From Melastoma dodecandrum (Eukaryota > Streptophyta > Magnoliopsida > Myrtales > Melastomataceae): DNA of 64,000 bases. The position numbers and the translations under genes were made by a program. Of the stretch, positions 17,883 through 27,787 are shown piece by piece (positions within the stretch are counted from its first letter, which is position 1; each line of letters opens with the position of its first letter). The notes beneath the pieces are model-generated. The model had not been told where the DNA came from and did not search any database. It worked only from the letters and a program-made list of their open reading frames with translations. Location of the stretch: the NCBI GenBank assembly GCA_029817715.1, contig JARUPY010000105.1, positions 40,752-104,751 on the forward strand, in the 5' to 3' direction.

Positions 17883-18377
17883 ATGATCCGCAACCCCCTC
17901 CTCCGGACGCTGACCCGCGTCAGCCTCGTGTGCCTCTTCCCGCCGAGCGCGCTCGACAAGATCGTCAACCGCCAGCAGGCGCTTCAGCAGGCCCGCTCGG
18001 GCCCCCTGCCCGACCCGGGCCTGCTGCTCGACCTCGGCATCGCGGTCGAGACCATCGCGCCCCTCTTGATCGTGGCGGAGAAGCGCGACCGGGAGGCCGC
18101 CGTGGTGCTGGCCGGCTTCTGCGCCGTCACGGCGCTCTGCTACCACCGGTTCTGGGAATTCGAGGACCTGATGGAGCGCAACCGCGCCAGCGAGGGCCGC
18201 GAGCACCTGTGGGAGTTCCTCAAGAACTTCGGCCTCGCGGGCGGCCTGATGACCATCGCGCTCGACCAGCGCCCCCCCGCGCCCCGGCCCGTCCCGCCCG
18301 TGGTGCGCCGCCCCGCCCGCAACCCGGCCCGCGCCGCCCAGGTGCCGCCGCGCACGCGCTACACCGCCTTCCGGTAA
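17883..18377 (+). CDS. DoxX-like small membrane protein
   Basis: A 164-residue inner-membrane protein of the DoxX type. Hydrophobic segments are LLLDLGIAVETIAPLLIVAE, AAVVLAGFCAVTALCYH and FGLAGGLMTIAL, with the typical early motif FPPSALDKIVNRQQALQ. The C-terminal 35 residues are Pro/Arg-rich and probably cytoplasmic. The ATG at 17883 follows AGGAG. DoxX proteins have been linked to redox and thiol stress, but no function can be assigned here. It lies just after tandem array 1 and about 100 bp before a NifU-type gene. Confidence 0.75.
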   Translation: MIRNPLLRTLTRVSLVCLFPPSALDKIVNRQQALQQARSGPLPDPGLLLDLGIAVETIAPLLIVAEKRDREAAVVLAGFCAVTALCYHRFWEFEDLMERNRASEGREHLWEFLKNFGLAGGLMTIALDQRPPAPRPVPPVVRRPARNPARAAQVPPRTRYTAFR

Positions 18378-18483
18378 GGCGCCCGAGGGGTGACGGATGG
18401 CGTCCCCCGGCCCTATAAGCGGCCGGGGTCCGCCCCCATATCCATCGTCTGAGGCCGGCTTTGAACCGGCTGGAGGATCATCC

Positions 18484-19053
18484 ATGTTCATCGAGACCGA
18501 GCCGACCCCGAACCCCGCCACCCTGAAGTTCCTGCCCGGCCGCCCGGTGCTGGCCGAAGGGACGCTGGACATCCGCCACCCCGCCGGCGCGGAGCGCTCG
18601 CCCTTGGCCCAGGCCCTCTTCTCCATCGACGGCGTCTCGGGCGTCTTCTTCGGTTCCGACTTCGTGTCCGTCACGAAATCCGCGGGCGACTGGGCGCAGC
18701 TCAAGCCCGCGATCCTCGGCGCCATCATGGAGCACTTCACCTCCGGCGCCCCGCTGCTCGACGCCGGCCACGCCGCGCCGGCCGCCTACGGGGCCGAGGG
18801 CGACGAGTTCTTCGACGACGCCGACGTCGACACGGTCGACACCATCAAGGACCTGATCGAGACGCGCGTGCGCCCGGCCGTGGCGGGCGACGGCGGGGAC
18901 ATCACCTTCAAGGGATTCAGGGACGGCGTCGTGTACCTGAAAATGAAAGGGGCCTGCGCGGGCTGCCCCTCCTCGACGGCGACGCTGAAGAGCGGCATCC
19001 AGAATCTGTTGAGGCATTTCGTGCCGGAAGTTCACGCCGTCGAACAGATCTGA
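18484..19053 (+). CDS. NifU family Fe-S scaffold protein (Nfu type)
   Basis: A 189-residue protein with an N-terminal Nfu domain (MFIETEPTPNPATLKFLPG, VSGVFFGSDFVSVTK) and a C-terminal NifU-like domain holding the cluster-binding C-x2-C in KGACAGCPSSTATLK. It carries or transfers 4Fe-4S clusters to apo-enzymes in the cytoplasm; MiaB, encoded 2 kb downstream, is a plausible client. Placement directly before tsaB and rimI is the usual Hyphomicrobiales order. Confidence 0.93.
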   Translation: MFIETEPTPNPATLKFLPGRPVLAEGTLDIRHPAGAERSPLAQALFSIDGVSGVFFGSDFVSVTKSAGDWAQLKPAILGAIMEHFTSGAPLLDAGHAAPAAYGAEGDEFFDDADVDTVDTIKDLIETRVRPAVAGDGGDITFKGFRDGVVYLKMKGACAGCPSSTATLKSGIQNLLRHFVPEVHAVEQI

Positions 19054-19156
19054 TACGCGAAGGATCGACGCTCGGTCACAGGAGCGTCATCACTCGGCCG
19101 CATCGCCGTCACGTCCCGTGGCCGCTGCATGGTGGCCGCCACGGGATGGTGCGGCG

Positions 19157-19858
19157 GTGATCCTGGCGATCGACACGGCATTGGCGGCGACCTCGGCCTG
19201 CCTCCTGGCTCCGGGCCAGACGGTGCCTTTCGCCACCGAGACGCTGTTCATGGAGGCGGGCCACGCCGAGGCCCTTCTCCCGCTCGTCGACCGCGTCGTG
19301 GCCCGGGCGCCGGGCGGCTTCTCGGCCATCACGCGCGTTGCGGTGACGATCGGCCCGGGCTCCTTTACGGGCATCCGCATCGGGGTCGCGGCCGCGCGCG
19401 CCTTCGGGCTCGCGCGCCGGGTGCCGGTCGTGGGCGTCTCGACCCTGTCGGCCCTCGCGGCCCCTGCCATCGCGGTCGGCGCCCGGCCGCCCATCGTGGC
19501 CGCCATCGACGCGCGCCACGGCAACGTCTACGTGCAGAGCTTCGGTCCGCGCGGCGAAACCCTGCTCGGGCCCGCCCTGATGCCGGTGGGCGAGGCCGCG
19601 CGGGCGCTCGGTCCGGGTCCCCTGCGCCTCATCGGCTCCGGCGGCCCCGCCCTCGCCCGCGCCGCCTTCGCGCTCGGCGTCACCGCCGATGCCGAGGGCT
19701 TCCACGCCCTGCCCGACATCGATTTCGTGGCACGCCTGGGCCTCCTGGCCGATCCCGAGCGCGCCATCGCGCGCCCGCTCTACCTCAAGGCGCCGGACGC
19801 CGCGCCCCCGCGCCCGAGCGGCCTGCTGGCGGCAGCACCCGCCGACCCGTCGGCCTGA
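19157..19858 (+). CDS. tsaB: tRNA threonylcarbamoyladenosine biosynthesis protein TsaB
   Basis: A 233-residue ASKHA-fold protein. It is the non-catalytic partner of TsaD in making t6A37 on ANN-decoding tRNAs. Landmarks are the start ILAIDTALAATSACL, the TsaD-interface helix ETLFMEAGHAEALLPLVD, and the family motif VTIGPGSFTGIRIGVAAARAF. A GTG at 19157 is chosen because the conserved ILAIDT follows immediately; an upstream ATG at 19118 adds unconserved residues. rimI starts 11 bp after its stop. Confidence 0.92.
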   Translation: MILAIDTALAATSACLLAPGQTVPFATETLFMEAGHAEALLPLVDRVVARAPGGFSAITRVAVTIGPGSFTGIRIGVAAARAFGLARRVPVVGVSTLSALAAPAIAVGARPPIVAAIDARHGNVYVQSFGPRGETLLGPALMPVGEAARALGPGPLRLIGSGGPALARAAFALGVTADAEGFHALPDIDFVARLGLLADPERAIARPLYLKAPDAAPPRPSGLLAAAPADPSA

Positions 19859-19869
19859 GGGAGCGCGCC

Positions 19870-20346
19870 ATGTTCGGACGGACTCGCCCCAGCCACGTCG
19901 TGGTACTGCACGGCGACCAAGCGGTCGATTGCGCCCGGCTTCACGCCACCGGCTTCCCCCATCCCTGGGAGGCGCTGGACTTCGAGCGGCTGATCGGCGC
20001 CGAGACGTCCTTCGGCCACGCCGCCGTCGACACCCGCGACCCGCGGCGCGTGCTGGGCTTCGTGCTGTCGCGCCGGGCCGCCGACGAGGCGGAGGTGCTC
20101 ACGATCGTGGTGGACCCCGGGCACCGCAAGCAGGGCATCGCGGCCCGGCTCATGCGGGCCAACATGGAGGCGCTGTGGCGCCACGGCGCGCGGTCCTGGT
20201 TCCTCGAAGTGGGCGAGACCAACGCGCCGGCGCGCCGGCTCTACGCGGGCCTGGGCTTCGCCGAGGTGGGCCGCCGCCAGGGCTATTACCGCGTCGAGGG
20301 CGGCGCGCCCGCCACGGCGCTGATCCTGCGGCGCCGGATCGGCTAG
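19870..20346 (+). CDS. rimI: Ribosomal protein S18-alanine N-acetyltransferase RimI (GNAT)
   Basis: A 158-residue GNAT acetyltransferase. The acetyl-CoA motif A is VLTIVVDPGHRKQGIAARLM (R-K-Q-G-I-A loop), followed by WFLEVGETNAPARRLYAGLGF and GRRQGYY, which match RimI. The early HPWEALDFERLIG is also family-typical. It acetylates the N-terminal alanine of ribosomal protein S18. It is co-oriented with tsaB at 11 bp spacing, as in most alphaproteobacteria. Confidence 0.9.
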   Translation: MFGRTRPSHVVVLHGDQAVDCARLHATGFPHPWEALDFERLIGAETSFGHAAVDTRDPRRVLGFVLSRRAADEAEVLTIVVDPGHRKQGIAARLMRANMEALWRHGARSWFLEVGETNAPARRLYAGLGFAEVGRRQGYYRVEGGAPATALILRRRIG

Positions 20347-20353
20347 CCCCGCG

Positions 20354-20373
20354 CCCGGCCGACGCCGGCCGGG
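20354..20373 (+). terminator. Possible terminator hairpin after rimI
   Basis: CCCGGCC (20354-20360) can pair with GGCCGGG (20367-20373) around a 6-base loop, 8 bases after the rimI stop. There is no T-tract, so this is a candidate hairpin only. It is placed where the nifU-tsaB-rimI transcript would be expected to end. Confidence 0.35.
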
Positions 20374-20499
20374 GCCCGCGGGCGTGCCGGTCCGGCGGAC
20401 CGCCCAGACCCATCCCCGGGCGCCCCGCGCGGCCAGGACGGGCGGAGGGCGCGTGCCGTGACGCGACGCATCTCCCGCTTCCGGGGCGTCGGGTGTCGG

Positions 20500-20781
20500 T
20501 CAGTAGCCCTGGTATCGGAGCCGCCGCGCCGCGCCGGCATCGCGATGGGACTGGACACGGCGGAGGAAGGCCGCACGGGCATAGGCGTTGGCCGCCCGGT
20601 AATGACCGCGCAGTGCGGCCACATTGGCCGCGTGCTGATAGCGTTGCGCCTGGATGGCGCGGACGTTGGACGCATGCTCAGCTTGACGACTGTCGTATTG
20701 CGCCGATGCGCCGGTCGTGGCGAGGACACCGAGGCCCAGGGCGATACAGACAGACCTGATTTTGTTCTTGTCGATAAACAT
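20500..20781 (-). CDS. Small predicted secreted protein (93 residues)
   Basis: The reverse strand encodes a lysine-led signal peptide (MFIDKNKIRSVCIALGLGV, then LATTGASAQ), with likely cleavage after ASA. A mature part of about 65 residues follows, rich in Ala, Arg, His, Gln and Tyr. It contains a loose internal repetition: EHASNVRAIQAQRYQHAANVAALRGHYRAANAYARAA. A GGAGG stands about 8 bases before its ATG. It lies divergently upstream of miaB. No family is recognised; it looks like a small helical periplasmic or secreted protein. Confidence 0.65.
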   Translation of the reverse strand: MFIDKNKIRSVCIALGLGVLATTGASAQYDSRQAEHASNVRAIQAQRYQHAANVAALRGHYRAANAYARAAFLRRVQSHRDAGAARRLRYQGY

Positions 20782-21205
20782 GACTGACGCCTCCAGCGGT
20801 GACCGTTCGTCCTGAACGAGAGGCGATTCAACACGCCGGTGATGAACTTGCCATGAACTGCTTCAGGTTGAGAGAGGTGGATATTTCGCTTTGCTTCAGC
20901 GGAACCATCGCCATGGGCCCCATGCTCGCCGCGACGGAAGCCTGGCCGCGCCGCCCACCCCCGCCTCGCCCGCGCTGCCGACCGGCGATCGACAGGGCCG
21001 GACCTGCGCGGGCACCGCGGCCCGCCCTCGCCCCTCCCCCCCAGGGGACGATGTCCGCCGGCCCCGCTCCGGCGCGGTCGTCCCGGGCGCCCCTCCCGCG
21101 GACCGGGCCGCGGTTTTTCGCCCTGCGGCCGGGATTTCGGTCGTAACGGCGCCGAAAATCCCTAAGATAAGGGTCGGCGAGACCGCCAGGCCCTATCGCG
21201 AGACC
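20782..21205. other. Intergenic region between the small secreted protein gene and miaB
   Basis: These 424 bases separate two divergent genes and should carry both promoters. The part next to the small gene (20782-20930) is relatively A+T-rich; the remainder is very G+C-rich. No fur gene, often found at this place in related bacteria, is present. I see no convincing -35/-10 pair or structured RNA. Confidence 0.4.
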
Positions 21206-22651
21206 ATGACGGACACCCATCGTCAGCCGTTCGACAGCCCCGATACCACCCCCGAGGTTCCCGCGGGAGCCTCGGAGGCACGGCCGCTGAAGCTCTTCAT
21301 CAGGTCCTTCGGCTGCCAGATGAACGCCTACGACGCCGCCCGCATGGCGGACGTCATGGCGCCGGAAGGCTATGTCGAGACCGGGGCGGTCGAGGAGGCC
21401 GACCTCGTCGTCCTCAACACCTGCCACATCCGCGAGCGGGCTGCCGAGAAGATCTATTCCGAACTCGGCAAGATCCGTGAGCTGAAGGAAGCTTCGGGGC
21501 GGGACGTCACCCTGGCGGTGGCGGGCTGCGTGGCGCAGGCCGAGGGCGCCGAGATCGTGCGGCGCCAGCCCGCGGTCGACCTCGTGGTCGGCCCGCAGAG
21601 CTATCACCGCCTGCCCGACCTCGTGCGCCGAGCCCGGGCGCGGTCCGGTGTCGTCGACACCGATTTCCCGGTCGAGAGCAAGTTCGACCACCTCGCCGCC
21701 CCCTCCCGCGCCAGGACGCGCGCGCGCGGCGTCTCGGCCTTCGTCACCGTGCAGGAGGGCTGCGACAAGTTCTGCTCCTTCTGCGTCGTGCCGTACACGC
21801 GCGGCGCCGAGGTGTCGCGCCCGGTTTCCCGGGTCGTTGCGGAAGTGGAAGCGCTCGTCGCCGCCGGTGTGCGCGAGGTCACGCTGATCGGCCAGAACGT
21901 CAACGCCTATCACGGCGTCGATGCCGCCGGCGCCGACTGGACGCTGGCGCGGCTCGCGCGCCGCCTCGCGGAGCTGCCCGGCCTCGCCCGCATCCGCTAC
22001 ACCACCAGCCACCCGCGCGACATGGACGCCGAACTGATCGCGGCCCACCGCGACCTCCCCGCCCTGATGCCCTTCCTGCACCTGCCCGTGCAGTCGGGCT
22101 CGGACCGCATCCTCCACGCCATGAACCGGAAGCACGACGCCGCCGCCTACCTGGCGCTGGTCGAGCGGATCCGCGCGGCGCGGCCCGACATCGCCCTGTC
22201 GTCGGACTTCATCGTCGGCTTCCCGGGCGAGACCGACCGCGACTTCGAGGACACGCTGGCCCTGGTGCGCCGCGTGGGCTTCGCCTCGACCTTCTCGTTC
22301 AAATACTCGCCCCGGCCCGGCACGCCGGGCGCCGAGTTCCCCGACCAGGTGCCCGAGCCCGTGATGCGCGAGCGCCTGCACCGCCTCCAGATCCTGCTGG
22401 AGGAACAGCGCCAGGCCTTCAACCGCTCGGCCGTCGGCCGGCGCCTCGACGTCCTGTTCGAGAAGCCGGGCCGCCATCCCGGCCAGATCGGCGGGCGGAC
22501 GCCCTATCTCCAGGCCGTCCACGTCGACGGGGACGAGAGCCTCATCGGCACCGTCCATCCCGTCGACATCCTCGGGGTCGGCCCGAACTCGCTGACGGGC
22601 CGGCTCGCCGACCGAGATCATCCCCCCGTCGCGGAGCGGCTGGCATCATGA
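21206..22651 (+). CDS. miaB: tRNA-2-methylthio-N6-dimethylallyladenosine synthase MiaB
   Basis: A 481-residue radical SAM methylthiotransferase that adds the 2-methylthio group to i6A37 of tRNA. It has an N-terminal UPF0004 domain with cluster cysteines in [21 protein letters not shown] and AVAGCVAQ. The radical SAM C-x3-C-x2-C is in [18 protein letters not shown], followed by [14 protein letters not shown]-terminal TRAM domain ends near LTGRLAD. The ATG at 21206 precedes an unconserved leader of about 25 residues. The stop overlaps the phoH start, opening the miaB-phoH-ybeY-corC-lnt operon. Confidence 0.96.
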   Translation: MTDTHRQPFDSPDTTPEVPAGASEARPLKLFIRSFGCQMNAYDAARMADVMAPEGYVETGAVEEADLVVLNTCHIRERAAEKIYSELGKIRELKEASGRDVTLAVAGCVAQAEGAEIVRRQPAVDLVVGPQSYHRLPDLVRRARARSGVVDTDFPVESKFDHLAAPSRARTRARGVSAFVTVQEGCDKFCSFCVVPYTRGAEVSRPVSRVVAEVEALVAAGVREVTLIGQNVNAYHGVDAAGADWTLARLARRLAELPGLARIRYTTSHPRDMDAELIAAHRDLPALMPFLHLPVQSGSDRILHAMNRKHDAAAYLALVERIRAARPDIALSSDFIVGFPGETDRDFEDTLALVRRVGFASTFSFKYSPRPGTPGAEFPDQVPEPVMRERLHRLQILLEEQRQAFNRSAVGRRLDVLFEKPGRHPGQIGGRTPYLQAVHVDGDESLIGTVHPVDILGVGPNSLTGRLADRDHPPVAERLAS

Positions 22652-23760
22652 AGTCGCCCGAACGCACACCCCTGCGCCGCTCCGTCCGCGACGCCGCCCT
22701 GCCGGCGCTCGGCCCCGACGGGCTGGCGGCCGACGGCCTCGGCGGCGCCACGGAACGCGCCGAGGTCACGCTGGCCTTCGGCGACAACCGCCTGACCTCG
22801 CTGGTGCTCGGCCAATACGACCAGAACATCGCCAAGCTGGAGCGGCGCCTCAACGTGGTCGCCAACGCCAACGGCAACCACATCGTGCTCAAGGGCACGC
22901 CCGAGGCCTGCGACCACGCGCGCCGCGTGCTGGAGGCGCTCTACGCCCGCGTCCAGGCCGGACAGTCCATCACGCCGGGCGACGTCGACGGCGCCATCGA
23001 GGAAGGCGCGCTCCAGGCCTCCCTCTTCCCCAAGGAGGCCGTGAACGAGCGGCCGATCTTCGACGAGATCCGCACCCGCAAGCGCGGCGCCGTCAAGGCC
23101 CGCACGGTCGCGCAGGACCTGTACCTGCGCGCGCTCAAGAAATACGAGCTCGTCTTCGCCGAAGGGCCGGCCGGCACGGGCAAGACCTGGCTCGCGGTGG
23201 GTCACGCGGTGTCGCTGCTCGAACGCGGCGCCGTCGAGCGGCTGATCCTGTCGCGCCCCGCCGTCGAGGCGGGCGAGCGGCTCGGCTTCCTGCCGGGCGA
23301 CATGCGCGAGAAGATCGATCCCTACCTGCGCCCCATCTACGACGCGCTGAACGAGTTCATGGACGCCCGCACGGTCGAGCGCGGCATGCAGACCGGCATC
23401 ATCGAGGTCGCGCCCCTCGCCTTCATGCGCGGCCGCACGCTGTCCAACGCCGTGATCCTGCTCGACGAGGCGCAGAACACCACGTCCATGCAGATGAAGA
23501 TGATGCTGACGCGCCTCGGCGAGGGCTCGCGCATGATCATCAACGGCGACCCGAGCCAGACCGACCTGCCGCCCGGCCAGAGATCCGGCCTGACGGAGGC
23601 CGTCAACCTGCTGTCCGGCGTCGAAGGCGTCGGCCACGTGAAGTTCCGCGAGGGCGACGTCGTGCGCCACGACCTCGTGCGGCGCATCGTGCAGGCCTAT
23701 GACAAGGCCGCGCGGGACGCGCAGGACTCCTCGAAGGAGGCCCAGAAGCCGAGCCGATGA
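22648..23760 (+). CDS. phoH: PhoH family ATPase (YbeZ)
   Basis: A 370-residue cytoplasmic P-loop ATPase. It has an N-terminal KH-like segment ([19 protein letters not shown]) and a PhoH core with Walker [11 protein letters not shown], Walker [12 protein letters not shown] and the downstream sensor block [13 protein letters not shown]. Members work with YbeY in ribosome quality control and 16S rRNA maturation and may be RNA helicase-like. It overlaps miaB by four bases and its stop overlaps the ybeY start. Confidence 0.94.
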   Translation: MKSPERTPLRRSVRDAALPALGPDGLAADGLGGATERAEVTLAFGDNRLTSLVLGQYDQNIAKLERRLNVVANANGNHIVLKGTPEACDHARRVLEALYARVQAGQSITPGDVDGAIEEGALQASLFPKEAVNERPIFDEIRTRKRGAVKARTVAQDLYLRALKKYELVFAEGPAGTGKTWLAVGHAVSLLERGAVERLILSRPAVEAGERLGFLPGDMREKIDPYLRPIYDALNEFMDARTVERGMQTGIIEVAPLAFMRGRTLSNAVILLDEAQNTTSMQMKMMLTRLGEGSRMIINGDPSQTDLPPGQRSGLTEAVNLLSGVEGVGHVKFREGDVVRHDLVRRIVQAYDKAARDAQDSSKEAQKPSR

Positions 23761-24245
23761 GCCTCACGGTCGATCTCGCGGTCGAAGACCCGTCCTGGAC
23801 GGCGCTCGGCGACCTGCAAAGCCTCGTCGAGCGGGCCGTGGCGGCCGCGCTCGCCGAGGCCGGCGTCGCCATGGACGAGGACACGGAACTGTCCTGCCTG
23901 TTCTGCGACGACGACACGATCCAGGGCCTGAACCGCCAGTGGCGGGGCAAGGACAAGCCCACCAACGTGCTGTCCTTCCCCACCGAGGGCCCCGGGGCCG
24001 AGGTGATGCTGGGCGATATCGCCATCGCTTACGGTACGGTGCTGCGCGAGGCCGAGGCCGAGGGCAAGCGGGTCGCCGACCACGTGGCCCATCTCGTGAT
24101 CCACGGCACGCTGCACCTGCTCGGCGAGGACCACGAGGACGAGGACGAGGCGGACACCATGGAGGCGATGGAGACGCGCGCCATGGCGCGGCTCGGCCTG
24201 CCCGACCCCTATGCGGGCTCCGAACCTGTGGGTCACGCGCCATGA
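23757..24245 (+). CDS. ybeY: Endoribonuclease YbeY
   Basis: A 162-residue zinc metalloprotein needed for 16S rRNA 3'-end maturation. The H-x3-H-x5-H zinc motif is in HLVIHGTLHLLGEDHED, preceded by the family block GKDKPTNVLSFPTEGPG and LGDIAIAYG. It is full length, overlaps phoH by 4 bases, and its stop overlaps the corC ATG. Confidence 0.95.
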   Translation: MSLTVDLAVEDPSWTALGDLQSLVERAVAAALAEAGVAMDEDTELSCLFCDDDTIQGLNRQWRGKDKPTNVLSFPTEGPGAEVMLGDIAIAYGTVLREAEAEGKRVADHVAHLVIHGTLHLLGEDHEDEDEADTMEAMETRAMARLGLPDPYAGSEPVGHAP

Positions 24246-25183
24246 AGGACAGCGATCGCGACGCCGCCGCCCGCCGGGCCACCGCCCCACCGCCGCCGGG
24301 CCCGAGCCTGTTCGACCGGGTGCGGGCCGTCTTCGGCCTCGGCTCGGCCTCGATCCGCGACGACATCGAGGACGCGCTCGAGGACACGGGCGCCGATTCG
24401 GTCTTCTCGGTGCAGGAACGCGCCATGATGCGCAACGTGCTGGGCCTGCACGAACTGCGCATCGAGGACATCATGGTGCCCCGCGCCGACATCATCGCGG
24501 TCGGCTCGCATATGACGCTGGGCGAGGTGCTGGGCGTGTTCCGCGAGGCCGGCCATTCGCGCCTGCCCGTTCACGGCGACACGCTCGACGACCCGCGCGG
24601 CATGGTCCACATCCGCGACTTCGTCGAGATCCTGGCCGGCGGGCAGCCGGGAGCGCTGGACCGGACCGTCGAGGCCGCCGAGGTCGCCAGGCCCGTGCTC
24701 TTCGTGCCGCCCTCCATGCAGGCGCTGGACCTGCTCGTGAAGATGCAGGCCTCGCGCACCCACATGGCGCTGGTCATCGACGAATATGGCGGGACCGACG
24801 GGCTCGTGACCATCGAGGACATCGTCGAGATGATCGTCGGCGATATCGAGGACGAGCACGACGAGGACGAGGCCCCGCTGGTCGAGGCCGAGGGGGACGG
24901 CGCCTTCCTGGCGGACGGGCGCGCCGCGCTGGAGGACGTCTCGGCGGCCGTGGGCTTCGACGTCGCGGTGGGCGACGACGCGGAGGAGATCGACACGATC
25001 GGCGGGCTCGCCACGAGCCTGTGCGGCCACCTGCCGACGCGGGGCGAGATCGTGACGGGCCATCCCGACTTCGACTTCGAGATCCTGGACGCCGACCCCC
25101 GCCGCGTGAAGCGCCTGCGCCTGCGCCCGCGGGCCGCGGCAGATGAGGGCGAGGCCGGGGCGGGGCCGGAGGATCCGGCCTGA
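24242..25183 (+). CDS. corC: CorC/HlyC-type CBS-domain protein
   Basis: A 313-residue soluble protein with two CBS domains (IEDIMVPRADIIAV; THMALVIDEYGGTDGLVTIED) and a C-terminal CorC_HlyC domain (LATSLCGHLPTRGEIV). Unlike the CNNM gene at 9786 it lacks the membrane region. This form is conserved between ybeY and lnt in Proteobacteria and has been linked to Mg2+/Co2+ efflux through genetics. A Pro-rich N-terminal stretch of about 25 residues precedes the family core. Confidence 0.92.
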   Translation: MKDSDRDAAARRATAPPPPGPSLFDRVRAVFGLGSASIRDDIEDALEDTGADSVFSVQERAMMRNVLGLHELRIEDIMVPRADIIAVGSHMTLGEVLGVFREAGHSRLPVHGDTLDDPRGMVHIRDFVEILAGGQPGALDRTVEAAEVARPVLFVPPSMQALDLLVKMQASRTHMALVIDEYGGTDGLVTIEDIVEMIVGDIEDEHDEDEAPLVEAEGDGAFLADGRAALEDVSAAVGFDVAVGDDAEEIDTIGGLATSLCGHLPTRGEIVTGHPDFDFEILDADPRRVKRLRLRPRAAADEGEAGAGPEDPA

Positions 25184-25310
25184 CGCGTCCGTCCCGCGCC
25201 GCGCCTCCCCCGGCGCCGGGCCCATCCCGGCCTGCTGGCGTGCGTCATGCCGTTGCCGTCACACGCCGACCTTGAAAGACGAGCCTGCTCACAGGCTCTA
25301 TGGACATCCC

Positions 25311-27039
25311 ATGTCGATGGACCGCGCCGCCCTCCCCCGAACCGACGCCACGCGCGCCGCCTCTCCCCTCAGCCACCGCATCGTGCTCGCCACGGGATGG
25401 GCGCGCCTCGCCGTCGCGGTCCTGTCGGGCGCCGCCGGGGCGCTGGCCATGGCCCCCGTGGGCGCCTCTCCCGCCATGGCGCTGTCGCTCACCGTGGCGG
25501 TCTGGCTGATCGATGGTTCCGAACGCGCGTCCCTGTCGCGCTCGGGGACGCGCCGACACCTGTGGCCGACGCTGCGCGCCGCCTTCGGCGCCGGCTGGTG
25601 CTGGGGCTTCGGCTATTTCGTCGCCGGCCTCTACTGGCTGGGAGCCGCCTTCCTGGTCGATGCCGACAAGACCGCCTGGCTCATGCCGCTCGGCGTCGTG
25701 GCACTGCCGGCGATCCTCGGCCTCTATACGGGCCTCGCCTTCGCGCTCGCCCGGCTCGGCTGGATGGCGGGGGCGGGGCGGATCGCGGTTCTGGAGCTGG
25801 CGCTCACGGCGACGGAGATGCTGCGCGGCATCCTCTTCACCGGCTTCCCCTGGAACGACCTCGGCATGACGCTCGGCACCCATCTCGTGCTGGCGCAGGC
25901 GGCCGCGCTCCTGGGCCTGCACGGCCTGAACGGCCCTGACGGTGCTGGTCTTCGCGGCCCCGGCGACCCTGGCGGACCGGCGGCCCTCCGGCCCGGGCGG
26001 CGCGCCGGGCCGCCCCGTCCTGCTGCCGACCGTGCTGGCCGCCGCCGCCCTGGCGGCGCTCGCGGGATTCGGCGCCCTGCGCCTGCACGGCGGGCATGTC
26101 GGCGCGGTGCCGGGGGTGAAGCTGCGCATCATGCAGCCCGACGTCTTCGGGGACGGCGAGTTCACCTACGAGAACAGGGACGCGTTGCTCAAGCGCTACC
26201 TCGCCCTCTCGGACCGGGCCACGTCGGACGAGACCGGCGGCCTCGCCGACGTGACCCATCTGATCTGTCCCGAATCACCCTTCCCGTTCATCCTGACCCG
26301 CGATCCCGACGCGCTCGACACCATCGCCAAGGCGCTGCCGAAGGAAGGAGTACTGGTGACCGGCGCGGCCCGCGTCGACGGCAGCCCCGGCTCCTCCTCG
26401 CATCCGCCGCGCTATTACAACTCGATCCAGGTGGTGACGCGCGGCGCCGACGGGGGCACGGCGGGCGACGTCTACGACAAGGTGCATCTCGTCCCCTTCG
26501 GCGAATATACGCCCTTCATGGGCCTGTTGCAGCGCCTCGGCGTTTCGCAGTTCGTGCCCATCCCCGGCGGCTTCACGCCCGGAGCGCGGCGGCGCCTCCT
26601 GCACGTGCCGGGTCTACCCCCGGTGGTGCCCGCCGTCTGCTACGAGGCCATCTTCTCCGGCGCCGTGCTGCCGCCCGGGCAGGAGGCGCTGGGCGACGGC
26701 GTGATCCTGAACGTATCGGACGACGGCTGGTTCGGCCGCACGGCCGGGCCGTATCAGCACCTCGCGCAGGCCCGCCTGCGCGCTATCGAACAAGGTTTGC
26801 CGCTGATCCGCGCCGCCAATACCGGCATTTCAGCCATCATCGACCCCTACGGTCGCCTTTTGGAACAGTTGCCATTGGGGGAAGCCGGTGTTTTGGATGG
26901 TTTTTTGCCGAAATCCATCGCGCCGACGCCCTTTTCTGAGATGAATAAGCTCATTCCAATCTGTACGATCGGTCTGTTGTTGACCTTCATTTTTGTCATG
27001 CGATACGGGGTCGAAAGGCGGCGCAGGCGAAGCTTGTGA
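25311..27039 (+). CDS. lnt: Apolipoprotein N-acyltransferase Lnt, interrupted by a +1 frameshift
   Basis: Lnt acylates the N-terminal cysteine of lipoproteins in the inner membrane. The first 210 residues read from ATG 25311 with membrane segments (LAVAVLSGAAGALAMAPVG, WGFGYFVAGLYWLGAAFLVD) and the conserved TGFPWNDLGMTLG. After LLGLHGLNG the protein continues in the next frame (LVFAAPATLADRR). One extra C in the CCC at 25934-25936 explains this. The second part holds the nitrilase-type triad: Glu in LICPESPFPF, Lys in VYDKVHLVPFGEY and Cys in VPAVCYEAIFSG. A final membrane helix (ICTIGLLLTFIFVM) follows. Sequencing error is the simplest cause of the break. Confidence 0.88.
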
Positions 27040-27108
27040 AGGCGACGGACGGCTTCCGAGCCTCGAACCCTCGATGCCGCCCATCGGCCTCGGCGAGGTC
27101 AAGCACAG

Positions 27109-27597
27109 GTGGTCGACGTGTCAGCAGAGCAACCCGTGAAGAAGCTGCCCAACCCCATCGACAAGCACGTCGGCAGCCGTGTCCGGATGCGCCGGGTCCT
27201 GATCGGGATGAGCCAGGAGCGGCTCGGCGGCGCCCTGGGGCTGACCTTCCAGCAGGTCCAGAAATACGAGAAGGGCACCAACCGCATCGGGGCGAGCCGG
27301 CTCCAGCAGATCGCCGGCGTGCTCAGCGTGCCCCCGGCCTTCTTCTTCGAGGACATGCCGTCGGCGGACGGCGCCCCGCCCGAGGGCAACTTCGCCGAGG
27401 AGGGCGCCGGCTTCGTGGCCGACTTCCTGTCGACCCCCGAAGGTTTGATGCTCAACAAGGCCTTCCTCCGCATCCAGGAGGCGCGCGTCCGCAAGAAGAT
27501 CATCGACCTCGTGACGGCGCTCGCCGAGGACGCGGCCTCGGCGGCCGCGGGCGGCCACGGCGACCAGGGCGGCGACGGCGGCGAGGACGGGGATTGA
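27109..27597 (+). CDS. XRE-family helix-turn-helix transcriptional regulator
   Basis: A 162-residue DNA-binding protein with a lambda-repressor-type HTH: VGSRVRMRRVLIGMSQERLG, then GALGLTFQQVQKYEKGTNRI. A linker (PPAFFFEDMP) and an acidic/Gly-rich tail follow. This regulator type is conserved immediately before metK in Hyphomicrobiales. A GTG at 27109 is listed; GTG 27118 with AGGTGG just upstream is an equally good start. The target is unknown; autoregulation or metK control is plausible from position. Confidence 0.88.
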   Translation: MVDVSAEQPVKKLPNPIDKHVGSRVRMRRVLIGMSQERLGGALGLTFQQVQKYEKGTNRIGASRLQQIAGVLSVPPAFFFEDMPSADGAPPEGNFAEEGAGFVADFLSTPEGLMLNKAFLRIQEARVRKKIIDLVTALAEDAASAAAGGHGDQGGDGGEDGD

Positions 27598-27672
27598 TCT
27601 CCTGAACCCGCCGGACCCCGTTGTCGTCACGCCACTGTCGTTCTGTTTATCGAACGAAATGGCCCGCAACGC

Positions 27673-27701
27673 TTGACGAAACGAACGCGCCGCGCTTAAC
27701 A
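27673..27701 (+). promoter_or_regulatory. Probable sigma-70-type promoter of metK
   Basis: TTGACG at 27673-27678 and TTAACA at 27696-27701 are separated by 17 bases, a good match to alphaproteobacterial housekeeping promoters. The site lies 87 bases before the metK start in a stretch poorer in G+C than its surroundings. Just after it, GCTTC-ATC-GAAGC (about 27704-27716) can form a small hairpin at the start of the leader. Confidence 0.6.
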
Positions 27702-27787
27702 CAGCTTCATCGAAGCATTTCGAGCGCCTGCCAGGGTCGCGGCTGCGGCCGGCCCCGGGCCTGTTCGATCGACCGAGGAGGCGCGGC

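Noticed and set aside
27598..27787. SAM-responsive riboswitch upstream of metK
   Set aside because: I looked for SAM-II and SAM/SAH-type conserved segments and found none. Only a promoter and a small hairpin are supported.
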